A stretch of 64,000 nt of DNA. It comes from Magicicada septendecula. Its lineage: Eukaryota > Arthropoda > Insecta > Hemiptera > Cicadidae. Position numbers and translations under genes: made by a program. Location: contig CM068367.1 of the NCBI GenBank assembly GCA_034769895.1, forward strand, positions 316,757,986-316,821,985, in the 5' to 3' direction. Under the pieces are notes generated by a model. That model did no database searches. It was not told the DNA's origin and saw nothing but the letters and a program-made list of their open reading frames with translations. The first letter of the stretch is position 1. Each line of letters opens with the position of its first letter. Shown one piece after another: positions 12,891 to 25,510 of the stretch.

Positions 12891-13716
12891 TAGCATAGCA
12901 TTAAAAACAGTGTATATTAATACAAGAGATTCCTCATTTTATTTATACAATGACCAACTGGGTTAGTTTAATAATGAAACTCTCTTCAGGCATATATACT
13001 GACCTCCACTATCTTTTACAGTTTACAAAATGTATGTTATCTGACTATACTTCATTTAGAAGTAACACAACATAATGGGAAAGATAGTGAAATACGTTGC
13101 ACATAGGATTTTTTGCTCACATGTAGTGGGTACAACTGGACAATTTAGTCATCCAAAAATTAAAGTTGTAGGATTATAATTTTTGAACTTTTTTAATATC
13201 AGAATCGTTATATTATTTTTACCATAAACAAAGCTGTAGAAAACTATAAAACAATAAATTGTACATTTCAAGAATTTACTGAACTTTAAACATGACTCAT
13301 ATTTCTGTTTCTAACAGATGTAAATGGATCTTTTTATTTCAGTTTGAAGCTTAATATGTCAGCAAGTCTAAGGAATACTCCATTTTTAACTGTACTATTC
13401 ATACTTGTCATAAAGAAATTATATGTAACTTTTGGTAATGATTATTTTTAATTAAAACATGAAACAGTTGCCTGTGAGAAACTCGATTGTCATTAGGGGT
13501 TGGTATTTAGTGTAAGCGAATTAAATGATCAGAATTATTTCAAGTTAATTTTTACTCAACTTGTAAGTTTACTACAAGTCTCTTACCAGGTTTTGAAGAT
13601 ATAATGGTTTGCATTCAGTATTTAGTATAACGCATGGCTACGTTTGACACTTCTTGTATAGAAACACAACACAATACAATGTTTGTACAGTTCATGTTAA
13701 GTCACTTTTTAAACTA
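12891..13716. other. Non-coding interval, nothing recognised
   Basis: AT-rich sequence with no open frame of note. It ends at the A that precedes the TC start of Helitron 1. Confidence 0.5.
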
Positions 13717-13800
13717 TCTATATTAATAAATTTCTAGGGGGGTCTACGTTTGTCCGCGGTAATCTCAGAATCTACTGAACCGATTTCAATGAAACTTTGC
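13717..13800 (+). other. Helitron 1 5' terminus
   Basis: The TC start follows A, then comes TCTACGTTTGTCCGCGG and a block reading CTACTGAACCGATTTCAATG. The reverse complement of the latter resembles the GGTTGAAATCGGTCCAGTGG block amplified in the Helitron at 57660-59286, so the elements share subterminal ancestry. Confidence 0.75.
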
Positions 13801-14123
13801 TAGCTGATAGCAGGTACCCAACGGAAGGTTTTCCACTTTATTTGATAACAATAGGTTAAAAAGAACCGAAGTTATTGCAAAAAAAACTCATTTTTTTAAA
13901 CCCGCGGGTTCGATCGCGAATATTTGTATATGATTGTTGTGGTAACTATCGAGTTGGTAAATTGCTAATGGTACATCTATATTAACAATATTCTTATATT
14001 GTAAGTTATGAATATCCAAAAAGTGCAAAGCAATAGATCCATCATTCATGTTTCCTCGATACGGAAAATCAAAATTTGATAATTTAGTAGATATTTACAA
14101 ACATGCAGTAACACAATTAGATG

Positions 14124-14430
14124 AAATGTTTATTCGTATAGAATAATACAAATAGTGTATACATAAGTATATTGATATCAGTTAGTCCATTTGAATATTT
14201 ACATTTTAGTAGGGATATGGAATTCTTATCAGCATATGGAATTCATATAAACAATACAATAATTCATTGTTTGAGTATATTGTAACACTGATTATACAGT
14301 ACACGTTGATTCTGACAAACCATACTCTTCGACATTTGAATATTCAGTAGGCCTATGTGCAGTAGGAATAATTAATTGTCGAGAATTATACTTAACTACT
14401 TCATCGAGAATTATGCGATGAGCATCAGTG
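14124..14430 (+). repeat. Inverted modules A and B, left side of Helitron 1
   Basis: Module A (14124-14187) is the reverse complement of 26969-27033, and module B (14264-14430) is the reverse complement of 27058-27224. Both matches are strong, with only scattered differences. Each module is inverted individually, yet both sides read A then B along the plus strand, so this is not a simple terminal inverted repeat. Confidence 0.88.
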
Positions 14431-14565
14431 CGTTTTTTCGTTAATTTTACGTCATCGGTAAGTGATATGTGCAATATGTATTGTATTGTATAAAGTATTA
14501 ATTGCCTCCTAGAGATTTATTAGTATAGATCAAATAAATACATTTCCACTTTTTTTAGCTTTGCA

Positions 14566-15059
14566 ATGCCAAAAAGACATCATGTTTAGGAAGATCTACT
14601 GCTGCTGCGGAAAGAAAGAGGCGTCTTAGAGCATCTAAAAATGACGTCGAAATGCAATCAGCTCCTGGAAACTCTTCAGAAAGATCTGGATTAGAAGAAG
14701 TCTAACGGGTTGAAAGTCCTACGATTCGTGAAAATAGATTAGCGGCAGAAAGACGCAGATCACAAGGTCCTACTTTACGATGGAATGCAAAATTAAATAG
14801 TGGTTTCAATTATAATCCAGTTATTAACTACGCGAATGAAACAGATATCGGGTTACCGAGTATGGTTTGCCCTCATTGCAAAGCTTTAAAGTGGAAAAAT
14901 GAATCACATGGATTATGTTGCTCTGCAGGAAAAGTGCGATTAGATACCATACTTCCTCCTCCAGAACCATTAAAATCATTATTAAATGGAGAACATTTTT
15001 TATCGAAAAATTTTTTGAATGCATTAAGATCGTACAATTCAGCTTTTCAATTTATATAA
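14566..15059 (+). pseudogene. Helitron 1 Rep-helicase, N-terminal segment
   Basis: Starts at ATG 14566 (MPKRHH) but hits a TAG after seven codons. Another frame is then open through Ala/Arg-rich sequence to a CPHCKALKW zinc-binding-like motif (14868-14895) and LPPPEPLKSLL, typical of the Helitron N-terminal region. The frame stops at 15057 and continues directly in the next segment. It is decayed by at least two stops and a frameshift. Confidence 0.75.
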
Positions 15060-15092
15060 TTCGGAGCCAATGAAATAGTCGAAGGGAGCTTC

Positions 15093-15743
15093 ATGCCTAC
15101 TTTCAAAATTCAAGGGCAAGTATATCACCTCATGGGATCATTACTCCCCACACAAAACGAAGTACCAAAATTTCTACAGGTGTATTTCATAGCTGATTAT
15201 TTACAGCAAGCTGAAACAAGAATGGATCATATTCGTAACTTGGATAAGACATTAGTAACAGAACTTCAAAATTTACTTCACGCAATCAACCCATATGTTA
15301 GTGAACTGAAAAGTGCGTTTGAATTTGTAACATCTGCGAATAATAATCAGTACAATATTGTGATTCATGCTGATCGAAAAGTAAATAATGAAGACCACAG
15401 GGGTCGCTACAATGCACCGACAACTAATGAGGTGGCAGTAGTTTTAGTTAACCAGGAATGCGATAAACGCGATATAATAATCCATGCGAGGGATCATACG
15501 CTACATCGAATTGCAGAAACACATCGAGCTTATGATGCTTTACAGTACCCTTTAATGTTTTGCAGAGGAGAAGACGGTTATCATTTTACATTAAAATTAG
15601 TCGATCCTCAGACTGGGTTACAAATTACTCAGAAAGTTTCAGCTCTACAATTGTATTCTTACAGACTCATGATGAGAAAAGATGAGTACAATCATTTAAT
15701 TTATTACAAACAGCTTCTGAATCAATATAATGTTGATATGTAG
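15093..15743 (+). pseudogene. Helitron 1 Rep-helicase, Helitron-like N domain
   Basis: A 216-codon open stretch in the same frame as the preceding 15057 stop region. It reads IQGQVYHLMGSLLP, then YFIADYLQQAETRM, IVIHADRKVNNEDHRGRYN, YDALQYPLMFCRGEDGYH and ALQLYSYRLMMR. These are the conserved blocks of the domain that precedes Rep in animal Helitrons (the GSLLP and PL-FP-G-DG blocks). It ends at a TAG; downstream frames carry the rest. Confidence 0.88.
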
Positions 15744-16700
15744 GCTAAGATAGAGACAGAAAGGCTTATATACACCCATACTCATCAAACTCAGTTAAAG
15801 AGCTGAGAATTACATGGATTTGCAAGATGCATTATGAAATAATGAAAGTTTCGATAATTTAGGCCGCTTGGTCATTCTACCCTCAAGTTTCACAGGAGGT
15901 CCACGATATATGCATGAATGAACGCAAGAAGCTTTTTGCTACGTACGCAAATACTCGCGGCCTGATTTACTTATTACGTTCACTACAAATCTTAAGTGGA
16001 GAGAGATCGTCCAGGAGTTGCATCACGGGTTTTCAGCTCAAGATCGACACGACTTGGTAGCATGCGTATTTCATCTGAAATTGAAGAAATTAATGGATTT
16101 CTTAGTGAAAGGTAAAATTTTTGGCTGTTGTCTGCTACATGTACAGTGTAGAGTGGCAAAAAAAGAGGTTTGCCGCATGCGCATATTTTGCTCTGGTTAG
16201 AAGAAAAAATACGACCAGATCAGATAGATTCTGTGATTAGTGCAGAGCTGCCGGGCCCTGATAAAGATCCAGAGCTTTATGATATAGTTAAAACACATGA
16301 TTCATGGGCCATGTGGAACAATTAATCCACAGTCACCATGTATGAAGGAGGGTCACAGTGTACTAAACGATATCCTAAATTGCATACAAAAGAAACGACG
16401 ATAAATGATGACAGCTACCCTAATTATCGCCGACTAAGGCCTGAAGATGGAGGTTTTCAGTGTGAAATCCGTTTGAGAGATGAGATTTTGATAGTTGACA
16501 ATAGATGGGTAGTTCCATACTCATCGGTGCTTTCACGAGCTTTTGGTGCTCACATCAATGTTGAATTGTGTAGTAGTGTAAAATCCATTAAATATATATG
16601 TAAATACATCAATAAAGGCTCCGCTCTAGCTACGATTGGTATACAAAATTCTTACGATGAGGTATTAGTTTCAAAATGGTCGATACATAAGCACATCTGA
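15744..16700 (+). pseudogene. Helitron 1 Rep (HUH) nuclease segment
   Basis: The frames are shifted several times. The diagnostic HUH motif GLPHAHIL is encoded at 16168-16191 just after KKR. HUH nucleases cut and join single strands during rolling-circle transposition. Further on come IHGPCG, NPQSPCM and CTKRYPK, then DNRWVVPYS and the double-Tyr motif YICKYINKG near 16595-16620, which supplies the nucleophilic tyrosines in this family. Stops and frameshifts make it inactive. Confidence 0.85.
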
Positions 16701-17566
16701 AGCTATATGGAGAATCTTCTCTTTCCCTATACATGAGTGTTTTCCACCTATTCATCTAGATGTACATCTCGAAAATGGGCAGAGAGTTTATTTTCGTGAA
16801 GATAATTTGCACGGAAGAATAGAAACTCCATGAAACACCACTCTCATGGCATTTTTTTATCTATGTCGGGAAGATGACTTTGACAAAACTTTGTTGTACG
16901 AAGAAGTGCCAGCATATTACACTTTCAATAGGCAGACAGGAAAATTTCAACGCAGACGTCGAGGAGTCTTATTAGAAGGGAGCGAGAACGTATAGCGTGA
17001 ACACGTATTGGGACGAGTGTATACAGTTCATCCAAACAATCATGAATGTTATTTTCTTCGTTTACTTCTGCACAATATACGTGGCCCAACTTCATTTGAA
17101 AATATCAAGACTGTCGACAACGTAATTCATCCAACGTTTCAAGCATACCAAGCTCTTGATCTCCTACAGAATGACAATCATTGGAACGACACATTGAAAA
17201 TAATGTTTATTTGCTAGCCCTGACAAAATGGGAGAACTTTTTGTAATAATGTTGGTGTTCTGCAGTATTTCAAACCTGAGTGCATTGTGGATTAAATACA
17301 AAGACCACTTCTCTGAAGACTTGATTCGAGATATTATGCGTCAAATTCCTGATGCTGATTTGAGTTTATACAAGGAAAGCATTGAAAATAGTTGTTTACT
17401 GCTTTTACAAGATTTTGTTACTTCTGTCGGTAGTAATCCGATAGCTCAATACGGATTACCAAATCCACAGTCTACCGTGCAAAACATTTCAAAGGATATC
17501 TTTCTGAAACCACTTATGACAGACAACAGCTACTTTCTACAGTTGAAGAGAATGAAATATTACTGA
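16701..17566 (+). pseudogene. Helitron 1 Rep-helicase linker segment
   Basis: Broken frames encode EAIWRIFSFPIHECFPPI, LDVHLENGQRVYFRE, RVYTVHPNNHECYFLRLLL and GPTSFENIKTVDN. Equivalent blocks sit in the same order in the minus-strand Helitron at 61778-62569 (EAVWRMYELP, YFREGQ, FHLRLLLLHVCGPKSFED). This region links Rep to helicase. It contains several stops. Confidence 0.8.
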
Positions 17567-18254
17567 CAGACGAACAAAGAAATATATATCAACTCATTCT
17601 TCAAAGTGTTTACTGTAAATCTGGAAATGCATTTTTCCTTGATGCACCAGGAGGTACAGGTAAAACATTTTAAATCAAATTGACTCTTTTGTAGTTAAGA
17701 AGCGATGGCAAGATCGCATTAGCAGCAGCTTCCTCGGGAATCGCTGCTATATTATTACCTGGCAGAAAAACGGCTCACTGCTTATTTAAAATACCAATAG
17801 ATTTGAATTGCAGCGAATTTCCAGTGTGCAATATTTCCAAAAATAGTGCTAACGCAGAATTGATTAGAAATGTAGACTTGATTGTTTGGGATGAGTGCAC
17901 TATGGCCCCTAAAAAATCAGTAGAAGCTCTCAATAGAACTCTACGAAATTTGCGCAATGACAACAGATTTATGGGTGGATAACTTTTCTCTTTGCCAGAG
18001 ATTTCAGACAAACATTCCCTGTAGTTACGCGAGGTACCAGAGCTGACGAAGTAAACGCTTGCGTCAAACGATCGAATATATGGCGTACCATTCAAACAGT
18101 ATCACTCACAATAAACATGAGAGTCCAACTTGGAGGTGATGCAGATATTCACGAATTTTCTACTACTTTATTAAACCTTGGAGATGGTAAGATACCAGAG
18201 ACAGACGGTGCGATATGTTTACCACCATCATTATGTCGTACAGTTTCTTCACTG
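17567..18254 (+). pseudogene. Helitron 1 Pif1-type helicase, N-terminal part
   Basis: It shows the Walker A block LDAPGGTGKTF near 17640-17670, then ALAAASSGIAAILLPGRKTA, a Walker B-like LIVWDECTMAPK near 17880, and a Phe-Arg motif corresponding to GDFRQ that is frameshifted near 17985. It ends TINMRVQLGGDADIHEF and LCRTVSSL, where the LTR-like element is inserted. Pif1-type helicases unwind DNA during Helitron rolling-circle transposition. Inactive through stops and the insertion. Confidence 0.88.
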
Positions 18255-21015
18255 TGTAACGAACTTTTGTTACAGGGTTTAATGTTTACAATGGGAGACT
18301 GTCTACTCACCAGTTCGGTCGTTCAAATTCGAATTTACTGCCTCACCGTCGGGTTGGCCAACTCTCCTTAGTAGACCAAAATTGTAAAGTTTACTATTCT
18401 ATATTTTTGTGTTCAAATTTGAATATTTCGTTGAATAAAATCAAACATACAGTTTAACGTTTGTACTAGTTTTTATTAACAATTATTAATTGGGTTCAAT
18501 ATTCTACAATTTCCTTCAAATTATAATTCTTATTTTTGTGCCGGCATGTTTAACTATTCGCGGTTGGCTATTCTGTCCACTAGCTGTTGTGTATGTAGAC
18601 TCACTGCTATGGAATTTAGTTTTCTTCGTTTATTTAATCTCAGGTCAAAGTTCTTGTGACTACAGAAAATGTTGTTATATTGACTAATAAAAGTACAAAA
18701 TTTTACAAATACCATATAACTATTATAGAACAGGTGATATACTTATAATTACAGTGGTAAATTATATCTATGGGAATTAGTGTTTTGTAGGTTATTCACA
18801 GTTAGTAAACTTTCCGTTTTTAAAACATATTCCTTAAAAAACCAAATTTGGATTGATATAGTTATTCAATTTGAGGTGTTTGTTAAATAAAATCTAGTTC
18901 AAGTGTTTATTAAAAGTGATAAGTGATGTGGAAAGTGTAGTTCACTTATGGTTGATTATCTTGTGTTTTTTCTGTGAAGTCGTATTTAAAATATACTTAA
19001 CACTCCTTCGTCTCTGCTATCCAGGGTAATAATTCTCTCGAATACTGCTGCTTGTCCTTTCTTGGGTGGTCCGGTTAATTCCAAGTTCAATTTTCGTAGT
19101 TCTCTGGTTACGATGTTTAATTTCCCCCAGTCCTACTGGTTAAGGCCGGTTCCATGGTTCATTTACGTGTTCATATATTTTCTCCCTTCAGTTGGTTATT
19201 ATTCCTCCACTTGGGCTTCTTCAGCAATTCCTCCTGGTTAAATTTTAATTTCTTCTGATGAATTTATTAATTTTTTTTGTATCAGAGTTACTACTGTGAT
19301 TTAATTTATCATCTTGATCAGTACTTTTGATAAAATTGGTTGAATTACTCCTTTTTTATTCTTTGTGGGTTTAATACATCCACCCTACTCAAACTCTAAT
19401 AACGGAATGATACAATTTATTAACGGTTTCCTTCTAACAAGGTTTGGTTGTTATGGCAACCTCACTGTCAAATACTAACTCCCATTGGTTGATAATTTAC
19501 AACATTGTTATATGAAACTAACGTTTTTCTATACAAAATTATTTAAAATCTTTAAATTATTATAACTCCCTTATACTACCTGTAATATTAAATACAATAA
19601 CACCATTAGTTTGCTTTTTGTTTACAAATTATTTTGATACTACACAAGGTTAGTTTTTGTCAAATTATTACAGATTACTATTTTTTCATTTGGTTTTTCT
19701 TTCGTTAATTACATTTAAACTAATTATTATCTATCCAGTTTTGTATCCTACACTATTATTATGAAACGTAAACAGATTATTCACTTTATTTTATCAATGG
19801 CTATTGCTTTATCTTAAATTTCACAAAATTCTGGTAATCAGTTCTAAGCCTAATGCCTAGAGTTCATAATTCACCTACCCTATACTCATTACAATTGTTT
19901 ATCGTCATTTGTCAATTTTATGTTACTAAACATTATTACTGAAACAAACTTAAATCATAGCATTTGATTATTTTTAATCATCATATAACATTATATAACT
20001 GCTTAATAACTCTTTTTAGGTCCATGCCTGTACCTGAAGTTTTACATGTTTTTGAATGGTTTTGTTTTAACATAATTTTCAACAAAACAATACTTTGGTT
20101 AATTACTAACAAAGAAACCTATAACAAAATAAGGCATTGTATATGCACTAATATTCCCTTATAAACTCGTTTAAGAGAATATAGCGTCTAACTCCCCTTA
20201 CTGTTTTCAATCTAACATATTATTTTTTTCTACTTCTTTTCTATGTGGTTAATATAACTTTATAACATTCCTTCATTAAAATTAAAACAATATATCCCTT
20301 ATCATACTTATACTATCTAATTATTATAACTGGGTTAATAGATTACTTATAATCTATGATTACAAGTTTATTGTTTTATTGTTGACTACATTGCACTTTC
20401 TTAACTAGTGTTTATGTAGTTCATCTACTATCACTGGGTCCTATAATGGTTTATTATTGATTATTAACCTTCTTATTCATTTACCACTTTTTTGGTGTTC
20501 ACCTCCTAACATCTTAATCTATATTTTGTATATTTATTATCACTGGGTCCTATCAATCTTTATTCTTTATTATCTCTTTCCTAATGAATTATTGTTACTC
20601 AGGTTCATTCTATTTTAGTGACTTTTGATAGCTTATTTATTAACATTCTTTCTATATTTTATTAGTATATTTGTTTTTACATTTCATTTTCTTTTATCTT
20701 TCCTATAGGTTACATATTATTTTTATTCCTATCTAATTTTGTACTCTTATTTCTATATCATTCTTGTTAATACTTGGGTTCTTATACTTGTTGTTATATA
20801 GTGGCTTGAATTATTGTCTCTGTCTCACCTTATCCAATCTATTGGGTCTAGTCATCGTCATTGTCTAAGTCAAAATTAGTTAGTGGTGTTGTGCTTTTAG
20901 TTAGTGGTGTTGTGCTATCATTTTTCATTTAATAATTTTTTATTTTCCTCTAGTATACAGCTTTTCTTCTATTAAATATACTTGTAAATCTTGTGCTATA
21001 GTATGTCACGTTACA
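18255..21015. mobile_element. 2761-bp LTR-like insertion with ACTG target duplication
   Basis: The ends are TGTAACG and CGTTACA, a perfect 7-bp inverted terminus of the TG...CA type. ACTG occurs at both 18251-18254 and 21016-21019, a 4-bp target duplication. Removing the element and one ACTG restores the helicase frame from TVSSL to AGLIEKVYG. The inside is T-rich, without a recognisable gene. It has a 20-bp tandem pair (20876-20895, 20897-20916) and repeated TATCACTGGGTCCTAT words near 20425 and 20540. The best reading is a solo LTR of a retrotransposon with an unusually long LTR; a non-coding DNA transposon is the alternative. Confidence 0.75.
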
Positions 21016-21019
21016 ACTG

Positions 21020-21416
21020 GCAGGGTTGATCGAAAAGGTTTATGGACATATTGAGTCTATAAATTTGCACGATGATGTGTGGTTATGTGAGCGTGTGATA
21101 CTAGCACCAAGAAACGAACAAGTAAATGCCATAAATAGCTGCATATTGCATAAATTTCCAGGAGACGAAAAAACCTATCACCCCAATAATACAGTTTTGA
21201 ACGAAGAGGATACAGTACATTACCCAACTGAGATTTTGAATACTTTATCTACATCAGGATTACCAGCTCACACATTGAAATTAAAACTAGGTGTTCCAAT
21301 TATACTCATGAGAAATCTGAAGCCACCACAGTTATCCAATGGAACATGATTGAAAGTCAGGTCGCTAAAAAAACATATCATCGAAGCGACTATCTTAACA
21401 GGCTGCGGCAAAGGAG
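21020..21416 (+). pseudogene. Helitron 1 helicase, middle part
   Basis: Reads GLIEKVYGHIESI, WLCERVILAPRNEQVNAIN, FPGDEKTYHPNNT, YPTEILNTLSTSGLPAHTL and PIILMRNLKPPQLSNGT, then a single TGA where Arg is usual, then HIIEATILTG. These are conserved Helitron helicase blocks. The frame is broken at 21416 by the hAT insertion and resumes at 26597. Confidence 0.92.
21409..21416 (+). other. hAT target-site duplication, left copy
   Basis: CAAAGGAG directly precedes the element and is repeated at 26589-26596 directly after it. Eight bases is the rule for hAT transposons. Confidence 0.93.
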
Positions 21417-21595
21417 CAGTGGCTTCGAGGATTAGTGAAGCAGAATCGGTGGCAGGTCCCCCCCCCCATAAATTATGTGAATATGTTTCTTCCTGTTTTG
21501 GAATCATGAATAACATATGGAGACAAAAGAAAAGTATGTTAATAAAATTTACAAATATAGTAGTTAAAAATAGTAAGTACTTACAGGCTTGCATT

Positions 21596-22295
21596 TTATT
21601 TCTTGAACACAAGGTCAATTCTCCTCTCTTTCAAATATGCAAACTTGTTGATAATGTCGTCATAAAATGGTTGTACATTAATTAATTCGTTTAACAGTTC
21701 CTTTTCTATGGAAATTTTTGATAAGCTAGTAAGTCTGTCCTCTGTCGTATTGCGCAGGTATGATTTTATTCTTTTTAAACAAGAAAAACTTCGTTCTACA
21801 GAAACGCTAGTGGATGGAATAGTTACTATTAAACAAAACAGTTTGTAAGCTTCTTTAAAGATGTTCCTGTTGTCAGCTAAAAGTTCCATAAAATTTAGTG
21901 GTTCCATTTGTCTGTATTGCTTATCCTCATAAATAAGCTGTAATTCGTTTTTCAGTCTTTGGAAATCGGTAAACAGATTAGGGTAGCACACCTTTAAGTT
22001 ACTTAATGCATCCGTGGGAAAGTTTTCAGAATACGTTACGAACTTTGAAGCATCCATTAATGTAACAAACTGAAGCTTTTCCATATCATTAAAACATGTG
22101 GTTATTTGTACTGAAAGGTTATCTAAAATTTCATAATACAGAATTTTGTATTTTCAAAAAGTTGATCACGTGTGAGTGTAATTCTTTTCTTCAACTCATG
22201 GTATTCAGTTGGAATTGTTGTTTTTGAAGCAGCTGAATCGAAAATTTTCATAAATGCATCATCAGTTCTTTTGCTATTTATGAGCGTTATGAGTA
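21596..22295 (-). pseudogene. hAT transposase, C-terminal dimerisation domain
   Basis: Downstream of the Tigger insertion the frame continues through LITLINSKRTDDAFMKIFDS, has a stop after FCIMKF (near 22130), and reopens at 22084. The last part holds LFCLIVTIPSTSVSVERSFS and LKRIKSYLRNTTEDRL. The Glu in VERSFS is the third catalytic residue, and this block is the hAT dimerisation domain. It ends at a stop at 21596. Confidence 0.9.
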
Positions 22296-24670
22296 CAGTA
22301 GAACCTCATTATAACGGACTAATTGGGGCTAAAAGTTGTCTGTTGTAATGAAAGTCCGTTATATAACAAATAAGTCTTGTTAGGTCGTATTTACATCAAT
22401 AAAACTCGGTAAATTAGTACAAAACATGTTTATTTTTACTTGACATCATTTTACAAAGCATACATGACAAATGAGATCATACTGTTCATATTTACATTAT
22501 AGACATGAATTGAAAGTTTATATACATTCTATTGTTTTATTCTCTTGAACAAGAAGGGCCTGGTTCATTATTATTCATTAGGTTATTACTACTAACATTA
22601 ACTGCTTTGAAAAAAGTATTGATTTTTTGTTGTGTTTGTTTGTTATTTATTTCGTTGGTCAGTAACTGACAAAGATGCCGCAAGTGTTCATAGTAAGCAA
22701 ACACATTTTCATTTTTTGATTGTTCAACGTATTCAGAGACAAAATTCAAATGATCTTTCACTTCACTCACTTTTATTGTTGCCTTGAGTATTGTCTTCCT
22801 CTTGTAAGTCTTCCTCCTCGTCCTCCGAAGAGTCTTCTTTCTCAGTGACACTGCCAACAATCTCCTCTTCCGTCAACAAGTGGAATCCAGGGTCATCTTC
22901 ATCTTCTTCAAGCCAGGTCTCCACATCTTCCAATAAAACTTCTTTCTCCCCTCCTCTTTGCAAAGTTTCATGGAAATCTTCTGTCTCACAATTTTCTATT
23001 TCTAAACATGCTTCTTCATTCTTTAACAGTTTTTTCCATGAGTTTACAAAAGTAGTTGGTTTAATTTCTTTTACAGCATGAGCAAAGTTGAGAATCATAG
23101 ATCGAATGTTGTAGGCCTTCTAGTTTTGAAGAGTCTTTTGGCCCCTTCTATCTTCTTCAGCAGCGGATGGCTCATCAACTTCTAAGATTTCGTTGAGAAA
23201 TTTTTTTCTATAAAGCCGCTTGGCAGTATAAGTTACTCCTTGGTCCATGGGCTGAAACACGGATGTTGTGTTTGGAGGCAGGAACTTATACTTTATCTTC
23301 TTGTCTCGACTGCAGAGTTTGTCAACATCAGGGTGGGTTGGTGTTATCCAAAAGAACCAAAGCTTTTATTTTTTCTTTTGGAATGTTCAAAATTTCCATT
23401 TGGTGGTTTATAATTGCTGGCACAGCTTTCTTATGAAACCAATCACTTGTTATTTCAGTTGTAAACCACGCATTTTGGGAACTATAATAGTGAACTGGTA
23501 AATTGTCCATCACATTTTTAAGTGCCCTTGGTTTTTTGCTTTTACCAACGATAGCAGGTTTAAGCATATGAATGCCGTCTGCATTTGCACACAACAAAAC
23601 TGACACATGCTCTTTTGACTTTTCTACCAGGCGTAGTTTTCTCGGCTTTTAAAGCTTGTGTATTGTCAGGTAGAGTTCTCCAAAACAAACCTGTCTCATC
23701 AAAGTATAAATTTGGCTCAATTGATAACCTTCTTTTTTAATTTAATCGTCTAATTCTTTTATAAAAAGCTCAACAGCTTCAAAGTCTGCGCTAAGAATTT
23801 CCCCACTAATCTTCTTGTTTGAAATGTTGTGACGTTGACGAAACCTAAATAGCCAACTAGAGCTCGCTTTAAACTGTTCAAGTCCCATCTGTTTGGAGAG
23901 TCTTTCGGCAGCCGCTTGAATTTCAATTCCCCTAACAGCCATTCCACATAAACGAAGCTGAGAGAACCACTTGTAGACTGCATCATCCAGTGTTGCCATA
24001 GAAGGCAGCCGCAGATGCTTAGCTGCCTCTTCTCCTTTTCTACATTGAACTTGAGAACAAAGTTACGAATGTCATTTTTTGATTTTTTAATGTCCGATAC
24101 GGTTTGTTTTGCGATTTCATATTCACGACAAATGCTAGAAACAGACGCTCCTTTTTCTAATTTTTTTTAATGGACAGTTTATCTTGAAGACTGAGCGCCT
24201 TATGCTTCCGTTTCTGTCCTACACTTGGTTTACTTAACGACATGATTTGAATAAATTAAAAAAAAGTTATAGCCAGGACGTGTGACTGTGCGCGACAAAC
24301 AACTGAACAATACTGACCAGTAGTGGTGGGAGTGAAAATAAACCTGGTTAAGGCGTTAACCTTTCTTTATTTTCAACTCCCTTTCCCTTACCATTCAAAC
24401 AAACAGTTCCGTGTATTTGTTGTTATTATCTCAACAGTTAATTCTCAAACCAGTTAATTCAATGGTGGATTGGGGTTGGGTTTTTACTTTCAACGATTAT
24501 ACCCGACAAGGGTGTTTGTCTCTGAAAACTGTCATTCGGCACTGGCGGGCGGACGTGAGTCATTCCGGCGCATTGACTTAGTTACTAGGGGGTGGGGGTA
24601 CGACGTAAAAGACGTGTCCGTAGTAAAAGAAGTCCGTAGTAACGGGGTCCGTTATAACGAGGTTCTACTG
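22296..24670 (-). mobile_element. Tigger/pogo DNA transposon nested in the hAT
   Basis: The termini CAGTAGAACCTCATTATAA and, reverse-complemented, CAGTAGAACCTCGTTATAA are classic pogo/Tigger inverted repeats. TA flanks both sides (22294-22295 and 24671-24672). At 2375 bp it is full length for the family. The single transposase gene is on the minus strand, from 24243 to 22537. Confidence 0.95.
22537..24243 (-). pseudogene. Tigger/pogo transposase (CENP-B/Jerky type), frameshifted
   Basis: ATG at 24243 gives MSLSKPSVGQKRKHKALSL, the psq/CENP-B N-terminal helix-turn-helix. A frameshift follows near 24160. 23742-23999 encodes the CENP-B-type second DNA-binding helix block (MATLDDAVYKWFSQLRLCGM, SWLFRFRQRH). 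The DDE core shows NLYFDETGLFW (first Asp, near 23705), KALVLLDN (second Asp, near 23345), and LPPNTTSVFQPMDQGV (third Asp, near 23260). The acidic tail at 22763-23098 and the Lys-rich C-terminus at 22537-22860 are in different frames. Several indels make it inactive, but order and length are those of an intact family member. Confidence 0.9.
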
Positions 24671-24672
24671 TA

Positions 24673-25510
24673 TTTTCAACCTGCGAGATACAGAAATTAA
24701 TGTCAAATGACTTCTTTTGTAGCACATCGAAGAGAACATCCGTGGCTCCAAAAATATCGTTAAAAACGACAACCAAAAGCGTAAATTCAAAATCATTGAA
24801 TTTATTTAAGAAGCCATCACTCTGCCTAATTGATGTTTGATCATAATTTGAATCATTCACAATTTTAAATGAATCCCATTCGTTGCATATAGTATTCACA
24901 ATTTTGGAATTAGACTTCCATCGCGTAATAACGGAAGTTGGGATTCGTTTTCCAATGACTGTGTCTACTGTGTAAGTTCGCTTAGCAGAACTGTGGAAAA
25001 AAGAGGGTAAACCGTTAACAGTCGCAAAAAATATCCGACATTTCGAAATGCTGTTGCGGCTTTGTTGTAGCACTAAATTCAAACGATGCGCCATGCAGTG
25101 AACAAAAACCGCTTGTGGCACTACTTCTTTGATTTTTGCCTGAAGACCATTTAATTCTCCTGACAAAACGCTTGCACCATCAAAACACTGGGCAATAAGT
25201 TTTGATTTATAGTCAAATTTTTCGAGGGACCTTGACACAACGTGAAACGGTGTGTCGGCAGTCCGACTGGAACTCACATCATAAAATCCCAAAAATCTTT
25301 CCACCAGCTTTCCTCCGGGAATAACGTATCTAATTATGATGCTACATTGAGATTTGTGGACAATGTCTGTGGAATCATCCACTTGAATTGAAAAAAATGT
25401 ACTATCTTCTATTTCCTTTGCGACGTGCTCATCAATATATTGTGAAATGCAGTCAATTATTTCATTCTGAATAGTCTTAGAATTGCCGGCAAAGACGGGT
25501 GAGATTTTTT
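24673..25510 (-). pseudogene. hAT transposase, catalytic core
   Basis: Encodes IDCISQYIDEHVAKEI, then VDDSTDI (first catalytic Asp region), RFLGFYDVSSSRTADTPF, AQCFDGASVLSGELNGLQ (second Asp), VHCMAHRLNLVLQQS (the Cys-x2-His block of hAT), and ITRWKSNSKIV. It runs straight into the TA of the Tigger insertion at 24671. The third acidic residue is in the C-terminal segment at 21596-22084. Confidence 0.88.

Noticed and set aside
17775-18095. Minus-strand 106-codon open frame
   Set aside because: Antisense to the Helitron 1 helicase N-terminal part.
22791-23081. Plus-strand Ser-rich open frame (MSSSCKSSSSSSEESS)
   Set aside because: It is the antisense of the acidic Glu/Asp-rich tail of the Tigger transposase.
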